A DNA stretch of 64,000 nt from Parabacteroides goldsteinii DSM 19448 = WAL 12034 (GCF_000969835.1 NZ_KQ033912.1:2751373-2815372), one strand, 5' to 3'. Numbered from the stretch's first letter, positions 25,135 to 35,229 are shown. Numbers and translations: made by a program. Notes: generated by a model not told the origin, from the sequence alone.

Positions 25135-27048
25135 ATGAAATCAATATATAATGTAATTGTTTGTAGTTTATTCCTACTATTGACGGCATGTAGTGACTAT
25201 TTGGATGTTATTCCTGATAATATGCCAACTATAGATCATGCTTTCAGTGATCGGAATAGTGCAGAAACTTATCTTTTTACCTGTTATTCTTATATGCCGG
25301 TAGATCAGTTATCGCGTGGTAACAATGTCTCCCTGATGAGTGGCGAATCCTGGATGGTATTGTCTGGGGATAATTATTGGTTTGGGAAAGATCATACGGC
25401 TTTCGATGTTGCTCGCGGATTACAGAACTCAAACACACCTCTACTGAATTATTGGGATGGAGACAAAGGTGGAAAAAACTTATTTATTGCTATACGTGAC
25501 TGTAATATTTTTCTGGAAAATATACATAAAGTAGTTGATCTGGAAGAGTATGAAAACCGTCGTTGGACAGCAGAAGCTAAGTTCTTGAAAGCTTTTTATC
25601 ATTTCTTTTTATTTCGCATGTATGGACCGATTCCTGTTATTAAAACCAATCTTCCTGTTTCGTCAACTCCAGAACAAGTGAAAGTATATCGGGAGCCCGT
25701 AAATGAAGTCGCTGATTATATCTGTGAATTGCTTGACGAAGCATCTGGAGATTTACCGGAAGTCATTACAAATGAAATTGAGGAAATGGGACGGATTACT
25801 AAACCGATGGCTTTGGCTCTGAAAGCAAAGGTAAAGATGACGATGGCAAGTCCGTTATTCAATGGAAATGACCGCTATAAGAATTTAGTAGACAATCGTG
25901 GAGTTTGTCTGTTCCCGGAATATGATGAAAATCGTTGGGATGAAGCTGCTAAAGCTTGTAAGGATGCAATTGACTGTGCGCATGAAGCTGGTCATAAACT
26001 CTATACTTATCAAGGTTTTCTTCCGGTATCTGATATAACTCGTTATAAGTTGAATTTGCGTTATGCTATAACGGAAAAATGGAATCCTGAAATAATATGG
26101 GGAACGACCATAAGTGACAGTCCTATACAAGGAGCGTGTATGATTAGAACCAGAAGTAGTGAGGCTAGTAATAATACAGTTATTGCAACAATTGCTCCAA
26201 CTTTAGATGTTGTAGAACGTTTTTATACCCGGCGGGGAGTTCCGATTTCAGAAGATAAACAATGGCTGGAAAATGGACGGTATGATAATCGTTATAAAAC
26301 GGAAGTTGCTGGAGATAGCGAAAAGTATTTATTAAAGGAAGGTTATACTACTGCAAAATTGAATATTGATCGTGAATATCGCTATTATGCTTCGCTTATT
26401 TTTGACGGTTGTATCATTTGGGGTAATGGTGTTGTCGACGATAATAGTTCTTCAATTACCTATGGTCAAATGAAACGGAAGCAAATCGGTGGTCAGTTAG
26501 GTACAGATTGTTATTCTCTTACCGGATATACACCAAAGAAGTTAGTTAATCCGGAATCTGTGGTTAGTAATAGCTCTTTTTCCAGGAAACGTTATTCTTT
26601 TCCGATTATACGTTTGGCAGATATTTATCTGATGTATGCAGAAGCATTGAATGAGGCTGGTGCTGAAAAATCAGAAATTTTCCAGTGGATTGACCCTGTT
26701 AGAGAACGTTCCGGTTTGGAAGGAGTAGAAGCTAGTTGGAGTAAATATTCAACTAATTCAGGAAAAATCAACACTCAGCAAGGGCGTCGGGCGATCATTC
26801 ATCAGGAACGTTTGATAGAACTTGCATTTGAAGGGGAAACCCACTGGGATATCCTTCGCTGGTGTGAGGCTGATGATTATCGCAATCGCCCGATCAGGGG
26901 CTGGAATGTCAATGGGGAAACAGAAGATGAGTATTATAAAGAAACGGTTCTTGCTTATCCGATTTTCGCAACAAAGGATTACTTCTTCCCGATAAAAAAA
27001 TCGTCGCTTAATGTGAATAGTAACCTGATTCAAAACTATGGATGGTAA
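25135..27048 (+). CDS. SusD-like glycan-binding lipoprotein (PUL 2)
   Basis: A 637-residue SusD/RagB lipoprotein (lipobox LLLTACSDYLDVIPDN). Core SusD segments are seen at FLKAFYHFFLFRMYGPIPV and near the C-terminus at DIYLMYAEALNEAG, PVRERSGLEG and RLIELAFEGETHWDILRW. It pairs with the SusC at 21680. The next lipoprotein gene begins 29 bp downstream. It is homologous along its length to the SusD proteins at 11328 and 50757. Confidence 0.95.
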   Translation: MKSIYNVIVCSLFLLLTACSDYLDVIPDNMPTIDHAFSDRNSAETYLFTCYSYMPVDQLSRGNNVSLMSGESWMVLSGDNYWFGKDHTAFDVARGLQNSNTPLLNYWDGDKGGKNLFIAIRDCNIFLENIHKVVDLEEYENRRWTAEAKFLKAFYHFFLFRMYGPIPVIKTNLPVSSTPEQVKVYREPVNEVADYICELLDEASGDLPEVITNEIEEMGRITKPMALALKAKVKMTMASPLFNGNDRYKNLVDNRGVCLFPEYDENRWDEAAKACKDAIDCAHEAGHKLYTYQGFLPVSDITRYKLNLRYAITEKWNPEIIWGTTISDSPIQGACMIRTRSSEASNNTVIATIAPTLDVVERFYTRRGVPISEDKQWLENGRYDNRYKTEVAGDSEKYLLKEGYTTAKLNIDREYRYYASLIFDGCIIWGNGVVDDNSSSITYGQMKRKQIGGQLGTDCYSLTGYTPKKLVNPESVVSNSSFSRKRYSFPIIRLADIYLMYAEALNEAGAEKSEIFQWIDPVRERSGLEGVEASWSKYSTNSGKINTQQGRRAIIHQERLIELAFEGETHWDILRWCEADDYRNRPIRGWNVNGETEDEYYKETVLAYPIFATKDYFFPIKKSSLNVNSNLIQNYGW

Positions 27049-27077
27049 AACATTTGTATATAAATAATGGATATATT

Positions 27078-28280
27078 ATGAAAAAGATAGTTTATTTATT
27101 GTTGTTACAACTGATTATGATAAGTTGTAGCGAGTCATTTGTCGGACAACCTCCTACAAATGATAATCAACCTCAAAGTATAAAAAATCCAACGATAGTT
27201 CCGATTCCCGGTGGTGCGATCATTTCTTATGATTTGCCGGATGATGCGGATTTGCTGAGTGTAAGAGCCGAGTATACTTTGAACGGCAAGCCCGTAAATA
27301 CCGAAGTGTCAATTTATTCGAATGAATTGAAATTAGAAGGATTCGGTAATACAGAGTTACAAACAGTCGATCTGTATACGGTGACTCGAAGTTTTGTGAA
27401 ATCGGCCCCAATAAAAGTATCGTTCACCCCATTAACACCACCAGTTATTGCAGTAACCGAAAGTGTGTCTATGAGAGAAGATTTCGGTGGTGTACAATTA
27501 AAATGGGAAAACGAATCGGGTACAGAACTTGCGGTTTATTTGCTTGCAGAGGACTTTCTTACGGGAGAAATGGAGACAGCAGAAATTCTCTATACTAAAC
27601 AGGAAAACGGGCTCTATTCATTAAGAGGTTTTGATGATACTGAAAGGACGTTTGGGGTTTGTTTTCGTGATAAATGGGATAACTATTCTGATACAGTACT
27701 TGCGAAATTTACTCCATTATATGAAATACAATTAGATAAAACGAAATTCAAACAAGGGAAACTGCCTGGCGATAACGTCTCTGAAATAAATGATAGTTGG
27801 GCTTTTAGGCGTTTATTTGATGATAAATTAGATAATCTTGGATGGTCTACAATAGGTGGTAACGCAGGAAAACCGGCTCCTATCAGATATACAATAGATT
27901 TGGGGGCTTCATCTAAGTTAAGTCGATATAAGGTTTATCAGCGACTCGATTATGAATATAGACATTATAGTCCTAAAAAGTGGAAAATCTATGGAACAGA
28001 TCATATTGATCCGGCCAATATGACTCTTGACTATTTTGATGGAGATAATTATCATAAAGATTGGGTTTTAATGGGCGAATTTGAAATAATCAAACCCTCT
28101 GGAATTGGAGATCAAATTACTAACGAGGATAAGGAAGTAGCGCTTGCCGGACATGAGTTTGTGTTTGATTTGGGACTTCCTCCTGTACGTTATCTGCGGT
28201 TTGAACAGTATGAAACATGGAGCGGTGGTCTGGAAGTTAATTACCGTGAAATCACTTTCTGGGGAAGCGATAAAAAGTAA
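27078..28280 (+). CDS. DUF4959/DUF5126/DUF5000 surface glycan-binding lipoprotein (PUL 2)
   Basis: A 400-residue lipoprotein (MKKIVYLLLLQLIMISCSES). ATG 27078 is chosen because the upstream in-frame ATG 27042 lies inside the SusD coding region and would spoil the signal peptide. The domain order is DUF4959 (PGGAIISYDLPDDADLLSVRA), DUF5126 and a C-terminal discoidin-like DUF5000 domain (IRYTIDLGASSKLSRYKVYQR; VRYLRFEQYETWSGG). Likely surface glycan-binding protein of PUL 2. Paralogues: 13304-14479 and 52695-53882. Confidence 0.85.
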   Translation: MKKIVYLLLLQLIMISCSESFVGQPPTNDNQPQSIKNPTIVPIPGGAIISYDLPDDADLLSVRAEYTLNGKPVNTEVSIYSNELKLEGFGNTELQTVDLYTVTRSFVKSAPIKVSFTPLTPPVIAVTESVSMREDFGGVQLKWENESGTELAVYLLAEDFLTGEMETAEILYTKQENGLYSLRGFDDTERTFGVCFRDKWDNYSDTVLAKFTPLYEIQLDKTKFKQGKLPGDNVSEINDSWAFRRLFDDKLDNLGWSTIGGNAGKPAPIRYTIDLGASSKLSRYKVYQRLDYEYRHYSPKKWKIYGTDHIDPANMTLDYFDGDNYHKDWVLMGEFEIIKPSGIGDQITNEDKEVALAGHEFVFDLGLPPVRYLRFEQYETWSGGLEVNYREITFWGSDKK

Positions 28281-28295
28281 ATATAAAATCAATAA

Positions 28296-29411
28296 ATGGT
28301 TATGAAATATATTGTTAACATTATAATGCTGGTTTCATTTGTAACCTTAGCGTCTTGTTCTGGAATGAATGATATAATCGAAGAATATCTCGATAGAGGT
28401 GAAATTAATTATATCGGGAGACCTGATTCGGTAACATGTGACGGTGGGTTGTACCGTGTAAAACTGACCTGGAAAGTCGGTAAGGATGTTCGCATTGAAA
28501 GTTGTAAGATCTTCTGGAATATGGGGGCAGATTCTCTTATTTATCCGATAGATAAAGAAAGTTTGATTAATGGATATGCAAGTGTAGAGTTACCTTTTGA
28601 AAATGAAGGGGAATATGTTTTTGATCTGATTCAAATGGGGGAAAAGGGATTTCCTTCCATTCCACAGGAGGTAATCGGAAAAGTATATGGTGATAAATAC
28701 ATTTCATCATTAATACCACGTTCGGCACGTAGTGTCGATATTGAAAACAATGTTGCTACATTGACTATCGGTTCTGTAGATAACTGTTATTATTCAGAAG
28801 TGCTATATACTGATAATAATGGAAAAGATAATACTGTAAGAGTAGAACCTGATGTTACATCTATAACAATAGATAATTATACTTTTGGAGGAGATTTTAC
28901 TATAAAGAGTTACTATAAACCAGAAGAGAACGCGATTGATATTTTTGAAGTTGAAGACAAAGGCCGATTCCCATTAGTAGAAAAGATAAACAGGGGAAAC
29001 TGGACAATTCCTTTTGTTTCATCTCAGAAAGAAGATACTTATCCTATAACGAATATTCTAGATGGAAATGTTAACTCTCTTTGGCATAGTAAATGGACTC
29101 CTTCACCCCCAGCTCCTTTCCCTCATACTATCGTAATCGATATGGCAGAGGAATTTGATTTATACCAGTTACAGGTATTTCAAGATCCTGCTCGTATGAC
29201 GTTTAAATCTGCCCGAATTTTGGTTGCTGAAACGAATGAGGATGATGAGTCTTTTGTTGAAATAGGAACGATGCATTGTCTGAAAACAGATAAGAGTTCA
29301 ATTTTTGATTTCACAAAACCACAAAAGGCCAGATATATAAAAATGATAATGGAAGAAAGTTATAATCCTCCTTATGTAGCTATTTCTGAAGTTTATGCTT
29401 TTGGGAGATAG
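28296..29411 (+). CDS. DUF4998 plus discoidin-like lipoprotein (PUL 2)
   Basis: A 371-residue lipoprotein (lipobox TLASCSGMND) with an N-terminal DUF4998 region (LTWKVGKDVRIESCKIFW; GFPSIPQEVIGKVYG) and a C-terminal F5/8-type (discoidin-like) domain from about 230 (ITNILDGNVNSLWHSKWT; IVIDMAEEFDLYQLQVFQD; KARYIKMIMEESYNPPYVAISEVYAFG). The discoidin part probably binds carbohydrate at the surface. A second in-frame ATG at 28302 is equally plausible. Last of the four surface genes before a terminator-like hairpin and the GH95 gene. Confidence 0.82.
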   Translation: MVMKYIVNIIMLVSFVTLASCSGMNDIIEEYLDRGEINYIGRPDSVTCDGGLYRVKLTWKVGKDVRIESCKIFWNMGADSLIYPIDKESLINGYASVELPFENEGEYVFDLIQMGEKGFPSIPQEVIGKVYGDKYISSLIPRSARSVDIENNVATLTIGSVDNCYYSEVLYTDNNGKDNTVRVEPDVTSITIDNYTFGGDFTIKSYYKPEENAIDIFEVEDKGRFPLVEKINRGNWTIPFVSSQKEDTYPITNILDGNVNSLWHSKWTPSPPAPFPHTIVIDMAEEFDLYQLQVFQDPARMTFKSARILVAETNEDDESFVEIGTMHCLKTDKSSIFDFTKPQKARYIKMIMEESYNPPYVAISEVYAFGR

Positions 29412-29440
29412 TTTATAATCTATCAGCTTTCTAAATGATG

Positions 29441-29486
29441 AAGGAAGAGAGTGTTACAAAAAACTCTTTTAATCATTCTCTTCCTT
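29441..29486 (+). terminator. Terminator-like hairpin between lipoprotein and GH95 genes
   Basis: AAGGAAGAGAGTG (29441-29453) pairs with CATTCTCTTCCTTT (29473-29486), followed by a T/A-rich tract. It probably ends or weakens the SusCD transcript before the GH95 gene. Confidence 0.6.
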
Positions 29487-29530
29487 TATATTATTATTTG
29501 TAATGACGAAAATAAATATAAACATTGAAT

Positions 29531-31924
29531 ATGAATAAACTTATTGGCGGTATCCTATTGTTGATGTTTACCTCTTCTGCTGTAGCTTTTTCAGGAAAGC
29601 CGAAAACTGTTCCTCATACATCGATCTTCCACATGAATAAGCCAGCTGAAAACTGGAACGAAGCCATTCCAATCGGTAATGGCCGGTTAGGAGGTATGGT
29701 ATGGGGTGGAATAAAACAGGAACGGATACAGACGAATGACGATACGTTCTGGTCGGGAGAACCGCGTAATGTGCAAAACCCCGGGGCAGCCCAATATCTT
29801 CCCGAGATTCGCCAGTTGCTTATAGATCAAAAACATAGCGAAGCGCAAAAGCTGATAAACTCGAAGATGCTGGGACCTAACAATCAAAGTTATATGCCAT
29901 TGACCGACATTGTATTGGATTTTCCGTCAGGCGATTTTACAGACTATCACCGGGAACTGGATATGAACCGTGGAATAGTCACTGTTTCCTACAGACAAGG
30001 AGGAGTTGGTTTTGTCAGGGAAATATTTGCTTCTTATCCTGACCAGACGATTGTGATGCGCATTAAATCAGAGAAGCCCAGGAGTATAACCTTTGATGCA
30101 ACATTAAGCAGTAAGGTTAATCATACGGTAAGGATAGATGAAGCCGCTCAGCAGGTCATTATTGATGGACAAGCCCCTCAAAATGTGAATCCCGAGTATA
30201 ACGGGTTTTCCCTACCTACCTATCAAGAAGGACATGGCATGAGATTTCAAGGCCGGTTGGTGGTTGATAACAAAGGAGGAAAGGTTGGAGCGGCAGATAA
30301 TAAGCTGAAGGTTTCCGGTGCCGATGAAGTAACAATTTGTTTTGTTGCAGCAACCAGCTTTAACGGCTTCGACAAAGACCCTTATAAAGAGGGGAAAGAT
30401 GAAAAGAGGCTATGCCGGGATTATACGAAAAAGATAAAGGGAAAATCATTCTCCAAATTACTGAAAGCTCATGTTAACGATTATTCCGCCTTATTCGGGC
30501 GGGTGAGTATAGATTTGGGATATGAAGAACAAGCATCTTCGCCGATCAATGAAAGGATTCGGAACTATGCTAAACAACAAGACTTCTCGTTTGCAGGGCT
30601 GTATTTCCAGTTCGGGCGTTATCTGCTGATCTCGTCGTCGCGTCCAGGATCACAGCCGGCTAACTTGCAGGGCATTTGGAACGATGCTTTACAACCGGGA
30701 TGGAGCTCCAATTGGACCATTAATTGCAATACACAAATCAATTACTGGCCGGCAGAGGTAGTAAACCTTTCGGAATTACATCAGCCGCTGTTTGACCTGA
30801 TACGCGAATCGTCTATCGATGGGGCTAAAACGGCTCGTAACCTATACAATTCACGTGGCTGGATGGCCCATCATAATATTGATCTCTGGCGTACAACCTG
30901 GCCGGTAGGCGGCTCAGGGCTATGGGCTATATTTCAGACTGGTGGTGCGTGGCTATGTCATCATATCTGGGAACATTATCAATTTACGCAAGATAAGGAT
31001 TTTCTGAATGAAAACTTTGACCTTTTGAGGGATGCTTCTCTATTTTATGTAGATTGCCTACAACCGGATAAAGATGGTTATTTAGTAACTAATCCTTCGG
31101 AATCGTTTGAAAACAGTTATATCGATCCTGCCGGTTTTAAAGGCTGGGCTTGCATGGGATCGGCACAGGATATGCAGATTATCCGTTCGCTCATGCAAAA
31201 CACCATGAAGGCGGCCGAAATTATCGACTCTAATGATCCAGCTATTGCAGAGATAAAAGAAGTATATACAAAGCTGCCGCCTATGCGGATTAGTCCGAGC
31301 ACGGGAGAATTACAGGAATGGAATGATGACTGGAAACCGGCTTACCCCCATAACGGACAGGTGGGGCACGGCTGGGGATTCGCTGCCGGCAATTTGATCA
31401 CTCTGCGAGGTACTCCCGAATTGGCTGAGGCATTCAAGAAAACAATTATAAACAGGCAACCGGGAATGTCGTATAATAGCGGCAGTTGGACAGGAGTGTT
31501 CCCTTCTATGTATTGGGCTCGTTTTGAAGAGGGAGACAGTGCGATGAAAGTAATCAACCGTCATTTTGCTATGGCGCTCTATCCTAATTTTACCTGCAAG
31601 TTTACTAAGTTTTGGGAAATAGACGGTAACCTCGGGATTACGGCTACTATTGCCGAAATGTTATTGCAAAGCCATGCCGGTGAAATCAGTCTGTTGCCAG
31701 CCTTGCCAGCCGTTTACCCGAAAGGTAAAGTAACCGGCCTCCGTGCCCGGGGAGGATATGAAGTTGACATGCAGTGGACCGATGGAAAGCTGACTAAAGC
31801 TGTGATTCGCTCTGTTAAAGGGAAAGGCTCAGTATCAATACGGTATAAAGATGCAGTAAAGGTGATTGATTTTTCTTCTAATAAGAGAGTAGAATTATCT
31901 TCTTCTGACTTTAAAATGATATAG
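29531..31924 (+). CDS. GH95 family alpha-L-fucosidase (or related alpha-L-glycosidase)
   Basis: A 797-residue secreted enzyme of glycoside hydrolase family 95, inverting alpha-L-fucosidases acting mainly on alpha-1,2-linked fucose; some members prefer L-galactose. The signal peptide is MNKLIGGILLLMFTSSAVAFS. The N-terminal domain has WNEAIPIGNGRLGGMVWGG and QTNDDTFWSGEP. The (alpha/alpha)6 core has NTQINYWPAEVVNL, NPSESFENSY and EIDGNLGITATIAEMLLQSH, with Asp698 at the position of the catalytic acidic residue. ATG 29531 is preferred over TTG 29525. Within PUL 2 it would remove terminal fucose from mucin-type or milk-type glycans, consistent with the nearby GH101. Confidence 0.92.
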   Translation: MNKLIGGILLLMFTSSAVAFSGKPKTVPHTSIFHMNKPAENWNEAIPIGNGRLGGMVWGGIKQERIQTNDDTFWSGEPRNVQNPGAAQYLPEIRQLLIDQKHSEAQKLINSKMLGPNNQSYMPLTDIVLDFPSGDFTDYHRELDMNRGIVTVSYRQGGVGFVREIFASYPDQTIVMRIKSEKPRSITFDATLSSKVNHTVRIDEAAQQVIIDGQAPQNVNPEYNGFSLPTYQEGHGMRFQGRLVVDNKGGKVGAADNKLKVSGADEVTICFVAATSFNGFDKDPYKEGKDEKRLCRDYTKKIKGKSFSKLLKAHVNDYSALFGRVSIDLGYEEQASSPINERIRNYAKQQDFSFAGLYFQFGRYLLISSSRPGSQPANLQGIWNDALQPGWSSNWTINCNTQINYWPAEVVNLSELHQPLFDLIRESSIDGAKTARNLYNSRGWMAHHNIDLWRTTWPVGGSGLWAIFQTGGAWLCHHIWEHYQFTQDKDFLNENFDLLRDASLFYVDCLQPDKDGYLVTNPSESFENSYIDPAGFKGWACMGSAQDMQIIRSLMQNTMKAAEIIDSNDPAIAEIKEVYTKLPPMRISPSTGELQEWNDDWKPAYPHNGQVGHGWGFAAGNLITLRGTPELAEAFKKTIINRQPGMSYNSGSWTGVFPSMYWARFEEGDSAMKVINRHFAMALYPNFTCKFTKFWEIDGNLGITATIAEMLLQSHAGEISLLPALPAVYPKGKVTGLRARGGYEVDMQWTDGKLTKAVIRSVKGKGSVSIRYKDAVKVIDFSSNKRVELSSSDFKMI

Positions 31925-31973
31925 CTAATAACTGGCTATTGAACAGATCATATCTACTGGAATGAATACAAGC

Positions 31974-32044
31974 AAAAGGAAAGGTCATCCTTTATTCTAA
32001 ACACGACACGATAAGCAGGAGATGGTGCGGGAACTCCGGTAATA
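31974..32044 (+). repeat. Conserved leader element of HU-HIG cassette 2
   Basis: The longer form of the shared leader: AAAAGGAAAGGTCATCC, then ACACGACACG and GGAGATGG...GGGAACTCCGGTAAT. The first part is shared with 38688-38704 and absent at cassette 1. Confidence 0.65.
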
Positions 32045-32084
32045 ATAAATCTGATGTTTTCTGGATCTAAATGTATTTGATTTA

Positions 32085-32127
32085 TGGAGATAAAGACGAC
32101 CTACTAGGTAGGTGAGGTCGGTATCTC
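32085..32127. repeat. Nested inverted repeat upstream of HU-HIG 2
   Basis: GAGATA and CGACCTAC on the left match GTAGGT...GGTCG and TATCTC on the right, forming nested inverted repeats around a TAG centre. It occupies the place taken by 22-bp arrays in cassettes 1 and 3, but I see no clear 22-bp period here. Confidence 0.5.
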
Positions 32128-32179
32128 TGAACTACATTTTCAGACAGGATATAATGGATATACTTAAAAAAACACTAGT

Positions 32180-32631
32180 ATGGCATTTTTTAAGCGATTT
32201 TTCAAGAGGATGAGTAACAAGTGGTATCCGCGGCAGTTACCGTTGGCAAACCCGTGACTACGAAAGAGGTCGCCGATCGTTTGGCACAGATATCTACCGT
32301 GAGCCGTGCCGATGTCTACGCTGTTCTTATGGATCTGGCTGGCGTATTAGCCGACTATATGGCACAAGGGCGCAGTGTAAAGATCGATAGTTTAGGTACC
32401 TTCTACTACACTATCACAGCAAGTGGCAACGGAGTCGACTCGGCCGACAAGGTGAATGCATCGCAGATCACCGGCGTTCGCGTTCGTTTCATCCCCGAAG
32501 CTACGAAGAATAGTGGTAGCCGGTCGATGAACCGCACACTTGTCAGCGACAACATCTTCTGGATGGAGTGGAACGGCAAAGTCGAAGAAACTCCTGGTCC
32601 TGATGAAGGCGACCACCCGGTAATCGAGTGA
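32180..32631 (+). pseudogene. HU-HIG family DNA-binding protein 2, frameshifted
   Basis: The paralogue-type start ATG 32180 (MAFFKRFFKRMSNKWYPR) runs out of frame near 32230 and stops at 32255-32257, while the rest of the protein (AVTVGKPVTTKEVADRLAQ ... DEGDHPVIE) continues in another frame to 32631. Compared with the copies at 18699 and 38923, a single base is missing around CCGCGGCAG (32228-32236). Restoring one base gives a normal protein of about 150 residues. A GTG at 32221 could start a shortened product of 136 residues retaining nearly all of the HU domain. It may be a real mutation, a sequencing error or, less likely, programmed frameshifting. Confidence 0.75.
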
Positions 32632-32693
32632 TCGCACTTTCTTACCCGATGATCTCTTTATTTCGATAAAGTGATTCTCTGGAACGTACAAAT

Positions 32694-32757
32694 AGGGTGT
32701 GCCGAAACTACCCCTCCCATGCTAGCCATGAGGAGAAGCGGCTTTCGTCACACCCTT
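32694..32757 (+). terminator. Stem-loop after HU-HIG 2
   Basis: AGGGTGTGCCGAAA (32694-32707) pairs imperfectly with TTTCGTCACACCCTT (32743-32757). It lies where terminators end cassettes 1 and 3 but is unrelated in sequence and has only a short T tail. Confidence 0.45.
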
Positions 32758-32820
32758 GTAGCATCTAAGGCATACCGGCCTATTTAATTGATTGAGTTAT
32801 ATAACATATACAGGATAATA

Positions 32821-35229
32821 ATGAAAATATATATAGTAGGATTACTCTTTCTGAGTTGTTTTTTAGCAGGAGCACAACCCGCCACCAAGCAGGAAGCTCT
32901 GCACAATATCTGCCTCTTTTATGCCGAAAAGCGGAATAAGGAGACACGCATATTGGAAGATTCAGTAAAAAAGTATACCGCTCTTCTGAATGAAAAGGGA
33001 CAATTTACCGACCTGATACCCAAAGAAAAAACAATTACGCAAAACCGTTATGCCGCTCAAGAAGATAAACAACCTTTCATATCATCCCTGACCCTTCAGG
33101 CCCTGGGGCGTATCAGGGCGATTGCCGCGTGTTATGGAAATAAAGAAATGTCTGCCTCCGACACGCAGGTGCGAACCCTCTTTGAAGCGATACGGCATTA
33201 CGGGAAATTGGAGACAGATCGGCTGAACGTTGCCTCCAGGTGGCATGCCTCTTGTTTCGCGATACCTACTATATCCTATCAAACCTACTATTCCTTATTT
33301 AATCTGATGACCTGTATTGAAAACGGACAAGTCCGGGACTCCTTGTTCATCGAAGGAAATAAAATACTGGGCAAACTATCCCTGCAATGCTGGACCGTAC
33401 CTGCACGCATGGATGAAACCGACAAAGATGTAATAGACGTGGAGCGTTTCAGGAAACATGTCTGGTGGGTCGGAGGAAATGCAACGGATTATCGCCCGTT
33501 GCTGGAAACGGCAGCGCAGCTATCATCACCCGAAATGGCAGATGTAGTGGGAGAGATCGCAGTCAGATCTCTGTCCTCCGTATCGCAGGCAACTATTCAG
33601 GATGATTTCTGGCAGGAAGGAATCACCGCCGACGGAGCTGGCTGGGGGCATGGAAGGCAATGCCTCGTATGGGGATACCCGATCGACGGGACAAGAGGAT
33701 CGCTTCGTATCCTCAAAATAATGAAAGAGTGCCGCTACCCGCTGCCACTCGAAGTAAAACAGGAACAGATAGACGTACTGAAAGATTATCTACGCGGATC
33801 ATCCTATTACTATTATAAAGGATATGTCCCCCCGGTAGTGGACCGAGGTAATATGAACCGGCTGGTCCATCCCTTTACCGCACAAAAGAACGGTCGGTCT
33901 GCCGATTACCGCCGTCTGATTCCTTCTGCCAGGATAATAGAGATGCTGTTAGAACAATATCCCGACCTCTTAACGCCCGAAGTAAAAGAAGAGTTTAGCC
34001 TATTTCTCGACAATGCCCGGCGTTTCCGGATCGACATGCCCGGGAAATGGAACCAATACTATTCCGGCTCCCGCTATTTCTTCAACAATGACGATATAAT
34101 AAAGAAGACTGACCAATACTATATGCTGGTTAACATGGCATCCAACCGTGTAAGTGGCCTCGAAAGTGCCAACACAATGGCGGCTGCATTCAATATCTTT
34201 ACCTGCGACGGAACCACCCTCTTTTCCAGAGACGGCTATGAACATCGAAGAGTAATGGGCGCCTTCAATTTGCGTGCCTGGCCAGGAACAACATCCCGCC
34301 TCTCACCGAAACCCTTAGTGCCGATAGAAAACTGGAAAGGCTACAACAGTAAGCATCCGTTTGCCGCCGGAGCAACCAGCGGAGGTAATTCTTTTGCCGG
34401 AGGCTTTATATTCGAGAAGAGAGATGTAGGTTGGCCGCACGATACGATCTCACCCTATAGCGATCCTAACCCCTCGGCATTTGGTATCAAAGCCTATAAA
34501 AGCTATTTTATGTTCGACGACCTCTTCCTGGCAATGGGATGTGGCATAGAAAATAAAATGCCGGAGCAAGAAGGTGATATTGTTACAACAATAGATCAAA
34601 CAGAGCTGGCATCCGATTTTAGAAAAGGAAGTACTGTACTGAATAACGGATTTTATTATAAAGTATTGGAAAAACATACTAAAGGAGAAGTCCTCATAAA
34701 ACATGAAAAGAAGAAGACACATTGGCAATCGATGAGTGTTGCCAACAAGTTGCCAGAAACGGAGGAAGATATATTCCATATATATATCAATCATGGAAGA
34801 AGTCCGAAAGATGCATCTTACGCTTATACCGTAGCATGCAATGAGGCCGCTGCCGATCAAATGCCACGCGTATTATCAAATACCCGACAGGTTCAGGCAG
34901 CAGAAAGCTATAACGGAAATAAGATAGGTGCCGTCTTTTATAAAGAAGGAGCAAGAATAAAAAGCTCCAGGGGATATTTGAAAGTGTCGTCTCCCTGTGC
35001 TCTGCTGGTTGAGTATATAGATGATAGGGTATCTGTATCCGTTACCGACGGGTTAATGAACACTGAGCTTCAGGAGATTCTGATAGAAACATCTATTCCT
35101 TTAGAAGGGAATAATGTAAATAAGTTGTCAAACAACTGTTATCAGCTTCGCATGAAGGTCAGGACGGGTCGTTACACCGGCTCCCCCGTTCATGCCGAGT
35201 GCCGGCTGATTCCTGATGTCAATAAATGA
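32821..35229 (+). CDS. Polysaccharide lyase family 8-like enzyme
   Basis: An 802-residue secreted protein (signal MKIYIVGLLFLSCFLAGAQ) resembling PL8 lyases (chondroitin AC, hyaluronate and xanthan lyases): an alpha/alpha-toroid N-terminal domain followed by beta-sandwich domains. Recognisable segments are ITADGAGWGHGRQCLVWGY, with His277 at the position of the catalytic His in DGSF-x-QHG, and YYMLVNMASNRVSGLESAN plus FNLRAWPGTTSRL, matching the ESxN...W-x-R-x-PGTT region. Lyases of this type cleave uronic-acid-containing chains by beta-elimination. ATG 32821 is chosen over TTG 32788. The similarity is divergent, so the substrate is uncertain. It pairs with GH101 33-40 bp downstream. Confidence 0.7.
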   Translation: MKIYIVGLLFLSCFLAGAQPATKQEALHNICLFYAEKRNKETRILEDSVKKYTALLNEKGQFTDLIPKEKTITQNRYAAQEDKQPFISSLTLQALGRIRAIAACYGNKEMSASDTQVRTLFEAIRHYGKLETDRLNVASRWHASCFAIPTISYQTYYSLFNLMTCIENGQVRDSLFIEGNKILGKLSLQCWTVPARMDETDKDVIDVERFRKHVWWVGGNATDYRPLLETAAQLSSPEMADVVGEIAVRSLSSVSQATIQDDFWQEGITADGAGWGHGRQCLVWGYPIDGTRGSLRILKIMKECRYPLPLEVKQEQIDVLKDYLRGSSYYYYKGYVPPVVDRGNMNRLVHPFTAQKNGRSADYRRLIPSARIIEMLLEQYPDLLTPEVKEEFSLFLDNARRFRIDMPGKWNQYYSGSRYFFNNDDIIKKTDQYYMLVNMASNRVSGLESANTMAAAFNIFTCDGTTLFSRDGYEHRRVMGAFNLRAWPGTTSRLSPKPLVPIENWKGYNSKHPFAAGATSGGNSFAGGFIFEKRDVGWPHDTISPYSDPNPSAFGIKAYKSYFMFDDLFLAMGCGIENKMPEQEGDIVTTIDQTELASDFRKGSTVLNNGFYYKVLEKHTKGEVLIKHEKKKTHWQSMSVANKLPETEEDIFHIYINHGRSPKDASYAYTVACNEAAADQMPRVLSNTRQVQAAESYNGNKIGAVFYKEGARIKSSRGYLKVSSPCALLVEYIDDRVSVSVTDGLMNTELQEILIETSIPLEGNNVNKLSNNCYQLRMKVRTGRYTGSPVHAECRLIPDVNK

